A DNA stretch of 64,000 bases, taken from NCBI GenBank assembly GCA_018266895.1, contig JAFDZQ010000059.1:1-64000 (forward strand), in the 5' to 3' direction. Position 1 is the stretch's first letter, and each line of letters begins with the position of its first letter. The notes under the pieces were generated by a model. That model was not told where the DNA came from, made no database searches, and was given only the letters and a program-made list of their open reading frames with translations. Position numbers and translations under genes: made by a program. The DNA comes from Bacteroidota bacterium. GTDB taxonomy: Bacteria > Bacteroidota > Ignavibacteria > Tepidaquicellales > Tepidaquicellaceae. Shown piece after piece: positions 37,659-47,410 of this stretch.

Positions 37659-39552
37659 AATATCAATATTATTTTTTGCCTTAAGCTCCGTCTGTTCTTT
37701 TGCACAGACAAATCAGAACATACCCGATTCCGTTTATTCTGAAAATTTCCTCCGGACAAATCTTTTCAGCGATATAAATCTCGCAAATCTGAATTCAGTC
37801 GTGAATTACAATAACAAATTCGGCAGATTCAGCTTATCTCTGGGAAATTATTATATGTCGAATGTTTCAAAGCTTGATCAGAATTTTTTCAGGGATTACA
37901 ACAATTTTCGGTTTCTGCTTAATTATAACCTGAGGAAAAATCTTGACGCGGGAATCGGTTTTCAGAATAAATTTCTGACTGATGACAAGAATATTGAAAC
38001 CAATAAAAACAACAGCAGTTATTATTTTGCCAATCTGGATCTGAAGCTGAATGACAATGTTATCATTAATTCAAAGCTCGGGTTCAAATCCGAAGATCAG
38101 ATAGGAGAGCTGAATAAAGGATTCAGCGGGATTATTACGGGTGAAGCGAACAATTATCTTTACAGTGAATACCTCAGCAGCGGTAAACTAATTCTTTTTT
38201 ATGAAGACCTGAATTCAAAGAAAAATCATAATTACGAACTCAGCGCCGAAATTTTCAAAAGATTTACAAGAGAAGCAGACAATACGGGCAAGATCAGATA
38301 TTATAATCAGAGAAATGACTTTTATTTCCCTGCTACTTCAAGCGTCATAAATCAGTACAATGTAAAAAACAATATTGAAAAAAGAACTGAAAACTATTTT
38401 TATGCCGGTGACTTTGTCAATTATTCCTTTACCCCGAATTTGCTTTTTTCGCTTGAAGGATCTTATGCTAACAGGGAAATCACAAAAGAATTTAAATACA
38501 GATCATCTTCTTCAAACATTCTTTTCGAGAATGTTTATGACACAAAAATTCTGGAAGATAATCTTGAAATCTCCGGAATACTGAATTATAATCTCAGAAA
38601 ATTAGACTCAAAATTCAGATTCACTTATCACGAAAGATCCGAAAATCATTCCCTGATAAATATTTCAGGTCTGACACAGCCGCAGATAATTGAACTTGAA
38701 AAAGCCGAAAAAAACAAAAACAACAACAGCAGAAGGACTTCCCTTATATTTGATCTTCTGTACCGGCTTTCCAACACTCATTCATTCGGATTCAACGGAT
38801 CGGCTTCAATGCTGAGATATGACACGGATTTTGATCTGAATTATGATGACAGGGATGAGGCTGAAAACATAGCTTCGGTTTTTCACAGATATAATAATCT
38901 TATAAACTTTGATATCCTGACAAGGTTCGATGTTATCAGGTCAGGGCTGAGTTATATTTTTTCACAGAGAAGCGCTAACAATTATAAAAATAATATTTAC
39001 CGGCTTACATCACAGAGTGTATTTTCTCCAGCCAAAAACATCACTACTAAAAATTCGTTTCAGGTACTTGCCAATTATACGGTTTATGATTTTGAAGACA
39101 TTATTTCACAGGTTCAGAGTTTTTCTTACAGGCAGTTAAGCATAAAGGATTCCACTTCATACTATTTTACGGGAAGATTATTTCTTGAGATTAACGGAGA
39201 ATTAAAATTTTATGAGCAGGGACAGTTCAATAACAGAAATTTCTCCGTAAAGCCTATAGCATATTTTGAAGAAAAATTATTCAATCCGCAGATAAATTAT
39301 CTTTTAAGGGGATTTGCAAGAATAGGAGCAGGATATAAGTTTTTTATTCAGGAAAGATTTCAGTTTGAAAACGGGGCAAAACTTCCCGCAGGCACATTTA
39401 AAACATACGGACCTGTCGGTGAAATATTCTTTTATCTTAACAATAATTCCGTTCTTCACTTTAAAGGCGGAAAGGACTTCATAAAATATTCAGGGCAGGG
39501 AGATGAAAACTCGGCTGTGTATCTGCAGTTAAATATCTTATGGAATATTTAA
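37639..39552 (+). CDS. Outer-membrane beta-barrel-like protein, unknown function
   Basis: The 637-residue protein has a clear signal peptide (about 1-22, ending SFAQ). The rest is rich in alternating polar and aromatic residues with Asn/Asp-rich turns (LNYNLRKNLDAGIGF, ISGILNYNLRKLDSKFRF), the look of an outer-membrane beta-barrel, ending VYLQLNILWNI. No named family is recognised. Its start lies 20 bp inside the ABC ATPase gene, so both are translated from one message. Confidence 0.75.
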   Translation: MKIFLIRISILFFALSSVCSFAQTNQNIPDSVYSENFLRTNLFSDINLANLNSVVNYNNKFGRFSLSLGNYYMSNVSKLDQNFFRDYNNFRFLLNYNLRKNLDAGIGFQNKFLTDDKNIETNKNNSSYYFANLDLKLNDNVIINSKLGFKSEDQIGELNKGFSGIITGEANNYLYSEYLSSGKLILFYEDLNSKKNHNYELSAEIFKRFTREADNTGKIRYYNQRNDFYFPATSSVINQYNVKNNIEKRTENYFYAGDFVNYSFTPNLLFSLEGSYANREITKEFKYRSSSSNILFENVYDTKILEDNLEISGILNYNLRKLDSKFRFTYHERSENHSLINISGLTQPQIIELEKAEKNKNNNSRRTSLIFDLLYRLSNTHSFGFNGSASMLRYDTDFDLNYDDRDEAENIASVFHRYNNLINFDILTRFDVIRSGLSYIFSQRSANNYKNNIYRLTSQSVFSPAKNITTKNSFQVLANYTVYDFEDIISQVQSFSYRQLSIKDSTSYYFTGRLFLEINGELKFYEQGQFNNRNFSVKPIAYFEEKLFNPQINYLLRGFARIGAGYKFFIQERFQFENGAKLPAGTFKTYGPVGEIFFYLNNNSVLHFKGGKDFIKYSGQGDENSAVYLQLNILWNI

Positions 39553-39599
39553 TAATTATTTAATTTGATATTTTAAATAAATCAAATAAGAATTGAACA

Positions 39600-40007
39600 T
39601 TGAAAAAATTAAACCTGATTCTTAACAGCAACAGGAATGAAATAAGAAAATTCGAATTGCTTCTTGAAAAATCCAACGAAGAATTTAAACTGCCGGCTGA
39701 AAAATTTATTAACCTGCAGATAGCATGTTCAGAAGCCCTGATAAATGCGATAGTGCACGGTAACAAGGAAAGCTCTCAAAAGAAAGTTCATACTGAAATA
39801 GCATTTGATGACAATTCTATATTTGTAAAAATCAATGACGAAGGCACTGGTTTTGATGTTGACGGTCTGCCAGATCCGACTTCAGACGAAAACTTACTCA
39901 AGGAAAACGGAAGGGGAATTTATATCATCCGGTCGCTGGTGGATGATTTCAGATGCAGCTCTTCTGAAAACGGAACCGAGTTTATACTTACAGTTAAAAA
40001 AAAATAA
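39600..40007 (+). CDS. Anti-sigma regulatory factor-type serine kinase (RsbW-like HATPase)
   Basis: The 135-residue protein is a single GHKL ATPase domain: N-box CSEALINAIVHGNK (about 42-55), G1 box NDEGTGFDV (about 79-87), and G2 box GRGIYIIRSLVDDF (about 105-118). RsbW/SpoIIAB-like proteins bind sigma factors or phosphorylate anti-anti-sigma proteins. No partner sigma or STAS gene is adjacent. The start is TTG 39600. A hairpin terminator follows directly. Confidence 0.87.
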   Translation: MKKLNLILNSNRNEIRKFELLLEKSNEEFKLPAEKFINLQIACSEALINAIVHGNKESSQKKVHTEIAFDDNSIFVKINDEGTGFDVDGLPDPTSDENLLKENGRGIYIIRSLVDDFRCSSSENGTEFILTVKKK

Positions 40008-40040
40008 GAGAGATACTTCAGTAAGCATCTCTCTTTTATT
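40006..40040. terminator. Bidirectional hairpin terminator
   Basis: AAGAGAGAT (40006-40014) and ATCTCTCTT (40027-40035) make a 9-bp stem, followed on the plus strand by TTATTCTTTTCTTTT and preceded by an A-run. It lies between convergent genes (the RsbW-like kinase and malate dehydrogenase) and can serve both. Confidence 0.75.
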
Positions 40041-40060
40041 CTTTTCTTTTACAGTTTCAT

Positions 40061-40990
40061 CTACTTCAGATTATCAAGTACATCCATGACTTCTTTCACA
40101 GCTTTTGCAGATTCATTAACGAGTTTCATTTCTTCTTCATTAAGCTTCAGTTCTATAATTTTTTCAATCCCGTTTTTACCGAGTACAACCGGAACGCCGA
40201 GATAAATATCTTTAAGTCCGTATTGACCCGTAAGCCAGGAGCATACGGGAAAAATTCTTTTCTGATCTCTTATAATTGATTCGACCATCTGAGCTGCAGC
40301 TGCACCGGGTGCATACCATGCGGAAGTACCCATCAAAGCTACGAGTTCGCCTCCGCCTTTTTTTGCCCTGTCAACGATTGCATTCAGCCTTTCGTCATCG
40401 ATGAGTTCGGTTACAGGAATACCGCTAACGGTTGTATATCTTGGAAGCGGAACCATCGTATCGCCGTGTCCTCCGAGAAGCATTGCCTGAATGTCTTTGG
40501 GGGAACAGTCAATGGCTTCGGCTAAGAAAGCCCTGAATCTTGCTGTATCCAGAATACCGGCCATTCCTATTACTCTTGAAGATGGTATATGAGCGTTGAG
40601 ATATGCGCAGTAAGTCATAACATCAAGGGGATTTGAAACTATTATCAGGATTGTTTCAGGAGAATATTTAATTACATTTTCCGTTACCGATTTTACAATT
40701 TCAGCATTTGTGGAAATAAGATCATCCCTGCTCATCCCGGGTTTCCTGGGGAGACCTGAAGTTATAACCACTACTTCTGATCCTGCTGTTTTTGTATAAT
40801 CATTTGTAACGCCTGTGAGTCTGGTATCATAATTATTGATTCCTGAAGTCTGCCAGATATCAAGAGCTTTTCCCTGAGCCGTGCCTTCTTTTATATCTAC
40901 AAGGACTACTTCATTCACAATTTCTTTCTGTGCGATTACATTGGCACAGGTAGCGCCTACATTTCCCGCGCCAACAACTGTTACTTTCAT
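40061..40990 (-). CDS. mdh: Malate dehydrogenase
   Basis: This TCA-cycle enzyme oxidises malate to oxaloacetate with NAD. The 309-residue protein has the dinucleotide motif VVGAGNVGAT (about 4-13), the substrate loop GLPRKPGMSRDDL with substrate-binding arginines, and the catalytic histidine in LGGHGDTMVPL (about 173-183). The sequence is of the LDH-like MDH type found in Chlorobi and Bacteroidota. It lies downstream of rpmA behind a terminator, so it probably has its own promoter. Confidence 0.96.
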   Translation of the reverse strand: MKVTVVGAGNVGATCANVIAQKEIVNEVVLVDIKEGTAQGKALDIWQTSGINNYDTRLTGVTNDYTKTAGSEVVVITSGLPRKPGMSRDDLISTNAEIVKSVTENVIKYSPETILIIVSNPLDVMTYCAYLNAHIPSSRVIGMAGILDTARFRAFLAEAIDCSPKDIQAMLLGGHGDTMVPLPRYTTVSGIPVTELIDDERLNAIVDRAKKGGGELVALMGTSAWYAPGAAAAQMVESIIRDQKRIFPVCSWLTGQYGLKDIYLGVPVVLGKNGIEKIIELKLNEEEMKLVNESAKAVKEVMDVLDNLK

Positions 40991-41013
40991 TTTATTGTTT
41001 TGTTATGTTAATA

Positions 41014-41049
41014 AAATTAAAAAGGTTATTCCGGTTTCCCTGAATAACC
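41014..41049 (-). terminator. Terminator downstream of rplU-rpmA
   Basis: Read on the minus strand, GGTTATTC and GAATAACC form an 8-bp stem around a 10-base loop, followed by TTTTTAATTTT. It ends the rplU-rpmA transcript before mdh. Confidence 0.75.
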
Positions 41050-41078
41050 CATGTTGATAAAATGATTGAAATGAAATT

Positions 41079-41339
41079 CTATGCATTTTCCAGAGGAAGA
41101 ACGTGTAATGTTTTCTTTCCTTTTTTAGTGGTGAATTTAACATGTCCTTCGATCAGGGAGAAAATAGTATAATCCCTTCCTAGTCCTACATTGTTTCCGG
41201 GTAAGAATTTTGTGCCTCTTTGTCTGAGAAGTATACTTCCGGCTGTTACAAGCTCACCGCCGAATTTTTTTACTCCGAGTCTTTTTGAGTTTGAATCTCT
41301 TCCGTTTTTAGAACTTCCGAGTCCTTTTTTATGTGCCAT
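41079..41339 (-). CDS. rpmA: Ribosomal protein L27 (bL27)
   Basis: L27 lies near the peptidyl transferase centre. The 86-residue protein starts [16 protein letters not shown] and contains [19 protein letters not shown] and [16 protein letters not shown]. It is 70 bp downstream of rplU and is followed by a terminator. Confidence 0.97.
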   Translation of the reverse strand: MAHKKGLGSSKNGRDSNSKRLGVKKFGGELVTAGSILLRQRGTKFLPGNNVGLGRDYTIFSLIEGHVKFTTKKGKKTLHVLPLENA

Positions 41340-41409
41340 TATTTATTTATTTAAAAAATTTAACAGGATTTGCCGGAAATTATTCCGGGGATACCTTTAT
41401 ATATAAATT

Positions 41410-41718
41410 CTATGAAATGGAATCGATCTGCACTGAAGTATAACTTTGTCTGTGCCCGTTTCTCACTTTATATCCTTTTCTTCTTTTTTTCTTGAAAACA
41501 ATCACAGTGTCGTCCTTAATATGATCAAGAACCGTTGCTTCCACTTTTTTGGATAATTTCGGAGCGCCGATCTCGAAAGTCTTGTCATCGGGAGAAAACA
41601 TCAGCACATTGTCAAATGTAACTTTTGCGCCGATTTCTTCCTTCATTCTCGGTACAAATACCCTTTGATTTTCCTGAACTCTGTACTGATTTCCTTTTAT
41701 ATTTACTATTGCAAACAT
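41410..41718 (-). CDS. rplU: Ribosomal protein L21 (bL21)
   Basis: The 102-residue protein has the family start MFAIVNIKGNQYRVQE and the 23S-binding KKKRRKGYKVRNGHRQSYT block (about 76-94). It begins 58 bp after tRNA-Ala on the same strand and is followed by rpmA. Confidence 0.96.
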   Translation of the reverse strand: MFAIVNIKGNQYRVQENQRVFVPRMKEEIGAKVTFDNVLMFSPDDKTFEIGAPKLSKKVEATVLDHIKDDTVIVFKKKRRKGYKVRNGHRQSYTSVQIDSIS

Positions 41719-41776
41719 TTTAAAATTATGTTAAGATTAGAATTTAGATTAAAAAACAGGTTTTATTGCTTACTCG

Positions 41777-41849
41777 TGGAGCTAAGCGGGGTCGAACCGC
41801 TGACCTTCTGAATGCCATTCAGACACTCTACCAACTGAGCTATAGCCCC
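41777..41849 (-). tRNA. tRNA-Ala (anticodon GGC)
   Basis: The reverse strand folds with acceptor GGGGCTA/TAGCTCC, D-arm GCTC/GAGT, anticodon stem TCTGA/TCAGA with loop ATGGCAT (anticodon GGC), T-stem AGCGG/CCGCT and discriminator A. CCA is not encoded. It lies just upstream of rplU on the same strand. Confidence 0.95.
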
Positions 41850-42509
41850 ATTAGCTTTTAGTTCCTTTTTCAAAGCATTTAAAATACAAATATTTGAATG
41901 AAATTTCAAACCATTTGTTGAAATTCTTTTGAATAATCTGAATTGCTTAAGGAATTCTCTTAAATTATAAGACAAAGGCATAATATTGTTGAGAATAATT
42001 TGTGAAGATTTATAATTGTCCAACACTTTGAATAGTTGTTCCCGAAACTAATTTTATATTGCAAATCATATAGCTTGTGTCTCACAGATTACAAAGATTA
42101 TATCAGATCAGACTTTTCATTTTCTTTCAGCTTTTGAACACTCCGGTAGGAGCATATTTGTATATCTGTTAAAATTTGTGTCATTTGTAAGAGAAAAGCT
42201 TTGGTTTAAATATTAATTTGATTGAAATCCGGAATAGTTTGATGTGCCCCGGAAATTAGATTTGAACTTATTGTATGATTTTCATTATACTGAACTTTTT
42301 TCTTATAATTAAACTTTAAGAGTTTCATATTGTCTAAGTATCGGGAAGTTGTTCTTTGTCATCAATCATATTAAATTTGAACCGCAAAAATTCAAGTATG
42401 TCCGGATTAGATAAAATGATGTTCTTTTAATTTTTATTAATTTGATTGAAACTTCCTTTAATTTTAATTTCATAAATTTTGTTAAATCTATTAACTTAAA
42501 AAACACATT
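41850..42509. other. Long non-coding region with a diverged dispersed repeat
   Basis: No convincing gene is visible in these 660 bp. The segment 42080-42111 (reverse-strand core CTTTGTAATCTGTGAG) resembles 59350-59382 in the opposite orientation (core GAGTAATCTGTGAG). The remainder is AT-rich and probably contains the promoter of the Trp-rich protein gene at 42510. Confidence 0.4.
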
Positions 42510-43691
42510 ATGCCTCATAAAAATAAATTATACGCTTTGTTATCTTCAATCCTTTTTATTTTGCTTGCCAGTATTTATTCCGTAGCACAGGAGTTACCCG
42601 GAAGTAATGATTCAGATGACCAGCTATTCACTGATTCTATTCCGCTTTCGGAAAATCTTCTGGATTCCAATGAGGTTTATAAAAGGCAATTTGACAGTCT
42701 TTCAAAAGACGGCGACTGGATAAAAGTTAAAAAGTCAGACTTCGTCAGAGATCTGAGCAAAGGAACCGGTGAGGAATTCCCGGATTTTGATTATGATGAT
42801 GAACAATATATTAGTTTCTGGAGACCTTACGGTACAGGTCTGAACTGGAACCCTTATACGAACGGCAGATGGGAATTTTCTCATTACGGATGGGTTTGGT
42901 TATCTGATTATTCCTGGGGATGGGGTCCTTATCATTACGGAAGATGGTATTACAGCAATTATTACGGATGGATATGGATGCCGGGCTATATCTGGGCTGC
43001 TAACTGGGTCATGTGGCGCCAACATAATTTATATGTGGGATGGTATCCGACATGTCCGCATATTTACTGGAGAGATCACAGACACAAATGGCACAGAAAC
43101 AGAGTTTATTCCAGTAAACCTGCAAACTGGGTCTTTGTAGGAAAGCCTGATTTTACTAAAAAGATCGATGAAAAGGTAATTGCGAATAAAGATGAGTATG
43201 CACGAATTCTGAAGAATTCGGAAAACACTGTCACGGCTGTTTACTCAGACAATGATACTAAAATATTCAGATATACCGGACCTGATGTTAAGATCATTTC
43301 AAGGGAAACAGGTGAAAAGATCACACCGAAGAGCATAGATATAAAAATATCAAATGCCGGAAATTCTAAAGAAGAATTGGGCAAAACATCTGATAAGAGG
43401 ATCAATGTCAATCCGGAATTTAAGAGTGCCCCGGGTACAAACGACCAAAAGAAAGGAAGTGTAAATAAAGGGGATACTAAAGTAAGAAACAAAAAAGCAC
43501 CGGATTACAAAAATTATAAAGTTCCGGATAATGAGGGATCAAAAAATGATCCCCCGGTCAGAAGAGAAGGAGATCAAAAGAATACGGATAGGCAAAATTA
43601 TAACGAACCGAAGAAAGAAAATAATGATGTAAATAAAGACGAAGGCAGCAAAGAAAATAATGAAAGTGAAATCAATAAAAGCAGAAAATAA
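42510..43691 (+). CDS. Exported Trp/Tyr-rich protein resembling DUF6600
   Basis: The 393-residue protein has a signal peptide (about 1-27, ending SVAQ). A central block (about 100-200) repeats short Trp/Tyr motifs: WRPYGTGLNWNPYTNGRW, HYGWVWLSDYSWGWGPYHYG, YYGWIWMPGYIW and LYVGWYPTCPH. This resembles the DUF6600 family. The last ~120 residues are low-complexity, rich in Lys, Asn and Asp. The protein is probably periplasmic or surface-exposed; its function is unknown. A terminator hairpin follows. Confidence 0.75.
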   Translation: MPHKNKLYALLSSILFILLASIYSVAQELPGSNDSDDQLFTDSIPLSENLLDSNEVYKRQFDSLSKDGDWIKVKKSDFVRDLSKGTGEEFPDFDYDDEQYISFWRPYGTGLNWNPYTNGRWEFSHYGWVWLSDYSWGWGPYHYGRWYYSNYYGWIWMPGYIWAANWVMWRQHNLYVGWYPTCPHIYWRDHRHKWHRNRVYSSKPANWVFVGKPDFTKKIDEKVIANKDEYARILKNSENTVTAVYSDNDTKIFRYTGPDVKIISRETGEKITPKSIDIKISNAGNSKEELGKTSDKRINVNPEFKSAPGTNDQKKGSVNKGDTKVRNKKAPDYKNYKVPDNEGSKNDPPVRREGDQKNTDRQNYNEPKKENNDVNKDEGSKENNESEINKSRK

Positions 43692-43797
43692 AAAACATAT
43701 GATGTGAAGTAATTCAGAAAGATTTTAAATACAGCAAAGACAGACCTGATTGATTAAGAAAAGAGTGTCATTAAGAGATTTTTTAAATAAACATTCA

Positions 43798-43828
43798 GAA
43801 CCGGAATATCTCATTTCCGGTTCTTTTT
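43798..43828 (+). terminator. Rho-independent terminator
   Basis: GAACCGGAA (43798-43806) and TTCCGGTTC (43815-43823) form a perfect 9-bp stem with an 8-base loop, followed by TTTTTGTTTT. It terminates transcripts from the Trp-rich protein gene before recG. Confidence 0.85.
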
Positions 43829-43965
43829 GTTTTATGATAATATCCTGCATAACATATGGCATCAAATTGGATAAATATTTTCAGAGCATTTGCAGAGAAA
43901 TATCTTAAATCATTATTTACCTTAAACAATTAATTTATTATCTCTAATTTGCACCAAATCTGAAA

Positions 43966-46059
43966 ATGGACATAAAATTTCTGAAAGGTGTCGGGGAAAA
44001 GAGGGCGGAAGCTTTTGAAAAGATCGGGATAAAGAGTCTCGATGATTTTATAAATTTTATTCCAAGGGCATACTTAAAAAAAATCCCGGTCAGACAGATC
44101 CCGCAGAATCTTTCTGAAAATACTCTTGTCAGCGGTGAAATAATAGATATCAGATTTCCGAGAAAGGATAATCAGCCGCTGGAAGTGACTCTCTATGACA
44201 AATCAGGTTCGGTGGAGATACCAATCTTCGGAGCAAGCGAATTCCGTTCAAAACAGTTCAGACTGAAAGAGAATTTTTTATTCTGGATAAAAATAGATAA
44301 GGAAAATTTCAGTTCGAAATTAAAAATCAGCTACAGGGATCATATTAAAATAAATCCATCCGACGCTCTCGATGCCGGATTTCTGAAATACTCTTACATT
44401 CCAATTTATGAATTGTCAGGCATTCTGAAGAAGACATGGATAAAACCTCTTCTTCTTTCCAAAATAGTTTTTAACGCTTTCAGCACTCTGATTAAGTCTG
44501 ATCCTGAATACATTAAAGAAACACTTCCTGATGAATTTCTGAAAGAATACGGATTGATCAGCAAGAAGGAAGCCGTTCTGAGAATTAATTTTCCCGTTGA
44601 ATTTTCCGATATCGAAACTGCAAGAAAGAGACTAGCTTTTGAAGAGCTGTTTTATCTTGAACTGATTCTTGCGCTTAAGAAGAAATCCACAGAGAATGAA
44701 AAGAAAGGAATTACTTTTAACAGAAATGTAGCAGACTTAACGAATGAATTCAAAAGCATACTTCCTTTCAAACTTACTTCAGCTCAGATCAGGGTAATGA
44801 ATGAAATTTATAAGGATATGCGTTCGGATAAATGCATGAACAGACTTCTTCAGGGCGATGTCGGCAGCGGAAAGACAATCGTAGCGGTTTTCTCCATTCT
44901 TGTCGCAAGGGAAAACGGTTACCAGAGCGCTTTTATGTGCCCTACGGAAATTCTCGCCGAACAGCATTACAGGAATATTTCTGAATTGCTGAAACCTTTG
45001 GGCGTAAATATAACTTTACTGGTCGGCGCTCAGAAGAAGAAACATCGCGAAGAAATTTTAAATGACATCAGATCAGGCAAATCCGAAATTATAATCGGCA
45101 CACATGCGCTGATTCAGGAAAAAGTGGAATTCAAAAATCTGGGATTCGTTGTAATAGACGAGCAGCATAAATTCGGCGTAATGCAACGGGCAAAGCTCAA
45201 AGAGAAAGGTCTTAATCCGGATGTGCTTGTCATGACAGCCACACCAATTCCCAGAACTTTATCAATGACATATTACGGAGATCTTGATGTGTCAGTAATT
45301 GATGAATTGCCTGCAAACAGAATTCCTGTAATCACCGCTCTGCGGAAAGATACTGACAAACAAAAAATATATGATTTTATCAGATCGCAGATAAAAAAAG
45401 GAAGACAGATTTATATCATTTATCCGATTATAGACGAATCAGAAAAGCTTGATCTTAAATCAGCTGAAGAAAACTACCTTCTGCTTAAAAATAATATCTT
45501 CAGAGAGTATAAGGTCGGCATGGTACACGGAAGAATCCTCTGGTATGAAAAAGATGAGGTCATGGAAGATTTCAAAAACAAAAAGCTTAATATTCTTGTT
45601 TCTACTACGGTTATAGAAGTAGGCATTGACATTCCGAATGCTACAGTCATGATCATTGAAGAAGCTCAGAGATTCGGTTTGTCCCAGCTTCATCAGCTGC
45701 GCGGAAGGGTCGGAAGAGGAGCGGAACAGTCATACTGCATTCTTGTTGCAAAGAATCTCGATGAAGTTTCGGCAAAACGTCTCAATATCCTATGCGAGAC
45801 AAATGACGGATTTAAGATAGCAGAAGCGGATATGGAGATCCGCGGTCCCGGAGAATTCTTCGGCATAAGACAATCCGGAGCTTTGAATTTTTCCTGTACA
45901 GACCTGAGCAAAGACAAGCAAATACTTGAGACTGCAAGAAATGCCGCATTCAGAATCATTGAAGAAGATTTTCAGCTGAGAAAACCCGAACACATAATTA
46001 TAAAAAATGCTTTCCTGAAGAATTTCAGGAATTCATTGTATCTGATGGAGATCGCGTAA
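43966..46059 (+). CDS. recG: ATP-dependent DNA helicase RecG
   Basis: RecG remodels stalled forks and branched DNA. The 697-residue protein has an N-terminal wedge/OB domain (about 40-130) and SF2 helicase motifs: QGDVGSGKT (about 300), the DEQH box, TATPIPRTL, and RGRVGRG (about 582). The C-terminal block GEFFGIRQSG is RecG-specific. It lacks any extra N-terminal extension. Confidence 0.97.
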   Translation: MDIKFLKGVGEKRAEAFEKIGIKSLDDFINFIPRAYLKKIPVRQIPQNLSENTLVSGEIIDIRFPRKDNQPLEVTLYDKSGSVEIPIFGASEFRSKQFRLKENFLFWIKIDKENFSSKLKISYRDHIKINPSDALDAGFLKYSYIPIYELSGILKKTWIKPLLLSKIVFNAFSTLIKSDPEYIKETLPDEFLKEYGLISKKEAVLRINFPVEFSDIETARKRLAFEELFYLELILALKKKSTENEKKGITFNRNVADLTNEFKSILPFKLTSAQIRVMNEIYKDMRSDKCMNRLLQGDVGSGKTIVAVFSILVARENGYQSAFMCPTEILAEQHYRNISELLKPLGVNITLLVGAQKKKHREEILNDIRSGKSEIIIGTHALIQEKVEFKNLGFVVIDEQHKFGVMQRAKLKEKGLNPDVLVMTATPIPRTLSMTYYGDLDVSVIDELPANRIPVITALRKDTDKQKIYDFIRSQIKKGRQIYIIYPIIDESEKLDLKSAEENYLLLKNNIFREYKVGMVHGRILWYEKDEVMEDFKNKKLNILVSTTVIEVGIDIPNATVMIIEEAQRFGLSQLHQLRGRVGRGAEQSYCILVAKNLDEVSAKRLNILCETNDGFKIAEADMEIRGPGEFFGIRQSGALNFSCTDLSKDKQILETARNAAFRIIEEDFQLRKPEHIIIKNAFLKNFRNSLYLMEIA

Positions 46060-46193
46060 AACTTTTTTAAGTCAGGATTCTTATTAGATTTTCTCTTTCC
46101 TGTTCGGGATTCTGTTTCGATTTCAGGAAAAGGATTTATAATTGGATTTTATGCACAAACGGATTCGGTTATACTTTATAAATCAAACAAATA

Positions 46194-46448
46194 ATGGATA
46201 TTAAACTAAAAGAGCTTTTATCTTCGATCAATTCCAGATTTTCCGGTCCGCAATCAGCAAGACTTTATGATATGTCAACAGGAAGGATAAATTTTGATCA
46301 GTATGAAGTCAGGGATTATCTGAACGGGATAATAAATTTCGGAGGATCTTACGGAAGCAATAACACACAGGATAACAGTAAAGACGCAAAAGTTTATCTG
46401 GAATTAATCAACAAATATATCGAGGAAAGGGATAAAAACAGAGATTAA
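46194..46448 (+). CDS. Small protein of unknown function downstream of recG
   Basis: The 84-residue hydrophilic protein starts MDIKLKELLSSINSRFSGPQ, has a Gly/Ser/Asn-rich middle (FGGSYGSNNTQDNS), and ends in a charged helix (LELINKYIEERDKN). No family is recognised. The codon pattern looks genuine and the frame is closed at both ends in a gap otherwise without genes. The start is ATG 46194. Confidence 0.55.
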   Translation: MDIKLKELLSSINSRFSGPQSARLYDMSTGRINFDQYEVRDYLNGIINFGGSYGSNNTQDNSKDAKVYLELINKYIEERDKNRD

Positions 46449-46648
46449 TATTTCTAAAAAATATAGAACACTCAGTTTTTAATTCCCGCCATCCGGAATT
46501 GCAAATTCATCTGACTTTATATCAATATTTAGTGTGCAATAAATCCCGCATGTTTCTTTATTTTTAACAGCTTACTTCAAAGCGTCAGCTTTTCCGTTCC
46601 GTTTATCCTTATTATTTTAAGTAACGGTAGTTTATTCCGAACCTTAAA

Positions 46649-47062
46649 TTACAATCTTAAAAAGGTAACCAGAAAAAGTAAAAGTGAAAAAATCAGCATA
46701 AGCAGTGCCAGGAGAGGAGTAAAATTGAAACCTGCTTTGCTGTAAAACATTTTTATCCTGTTCATATCCGATCTGTATTGAATCAGTGCGAAAAACAATC
46801 CGGTAAACCCGAAACCGATCAATACCAGTCCTATGTCCCGTGATGAAAAAATTGTATTGTAGTTCACTATATCTTCCGATTTTCTGAATTCCTGAAAAAA
46901 CTTATAAATAGTAAATCCAAAAGAAATCAGAGAGGTGGATGTTCTGATCCAGGCCATAAGAGTTCTGTCATTGGCAAGAACAGTTCTTTCATAGGCTAAA
47001 TTAGTTCTGTCCTCGGCTAAATCATTTGTATTTTTCTGAGCCGGAGGATTATTCTGTTCCAT
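46649..47062 (-). CDS. DUF202/YidH-family inner membrane protein
   Basis: The 137-residue protein has the DUF202 signature LANDRTLMAWIRTSTSLISF (about 29-48) and three membrane helices (about 41-59, 79-99 and 115-135). A polar N-terminal stretch (NNPPAQKNTNDLAEDRT) precedes it. Function is unknown across the family. Confidence 0.85.
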   Translation of the reverse strand: MEQNNPPAQKNTNDLAEDRTNLAYERTVLANDRTLMAWIRTSTSLISFGFTIYKFFQEFRKSEDIVNYNTIFSSRDIGLVLIGFGFTGLFFALIQYRSDMNRIKMFYSKAGFNFTPLLALLMLIFSLLLFLVTFLRL

Positions 47063-47325
47063 TTTAACGAAGTTTAAATAAACCGGAAATTTCTGATTTC
47101 AAATTACTCTTTATTAAATATTTAATCCATACAAATGTATTTGATTCATACAACTTTAAAAAAGTTAAGATAAGTTTAATTGACAAGTATAAAGAGAGTG
47201 ATAAATAATTTAAACGGCGACATGGAAATTAGTAATCCGAAAAAAGCAAAAATGAATTTACCAAACTTCATTAGTTATAAATCTAAAAATCAGATCTTTT
47301 TGAAATTTTTCAGATTACATACAAT
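47063..47325. other. Non-coding region between DUF202 and T9SS genes
   Basis: No convincing gene is seen. A short plus-strand frame at 47180-47398 overlaps the terminator hairpin and lacks family features. The promoter of the DUF202 gene should lie at the left end. Confidence 0.35.
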
Positions 47326-47358
47326 AAAAAAAAGCCGGAAAGATCTCTCTTACCGGCT
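47326..47358 (-). terminator. Rho-independent terminator of the T9SS-cargo gene
   Basis: On the minus strand AGCCGG(T)AAGA pairs with TCTTTCCGGCT around a short loop and is followed by TTTTTTTATTG. It lies about 50 bp past the stop codon of the secreted protein gene at 47411. Confidence 0.8.
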
Positions 47359-47410
47359 GTATTATGCAATATGTATCTTTTTAATTTCTTCTTTGTAATT
47401 GTAACTTTGA

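Noticed and set aside
41763-42026. An 87-codon minus-strand frame
   Set aside because: Its C-terminal part is the tRNA-Ala gene read as protein (AQLVECLNGIQKVSG-like), a common artefact.
47180-47398. A 72-codon plus-strand frame
   Set aside because: It runs across a clear terminator hairpin and the end of the T9SS-cargo gene.
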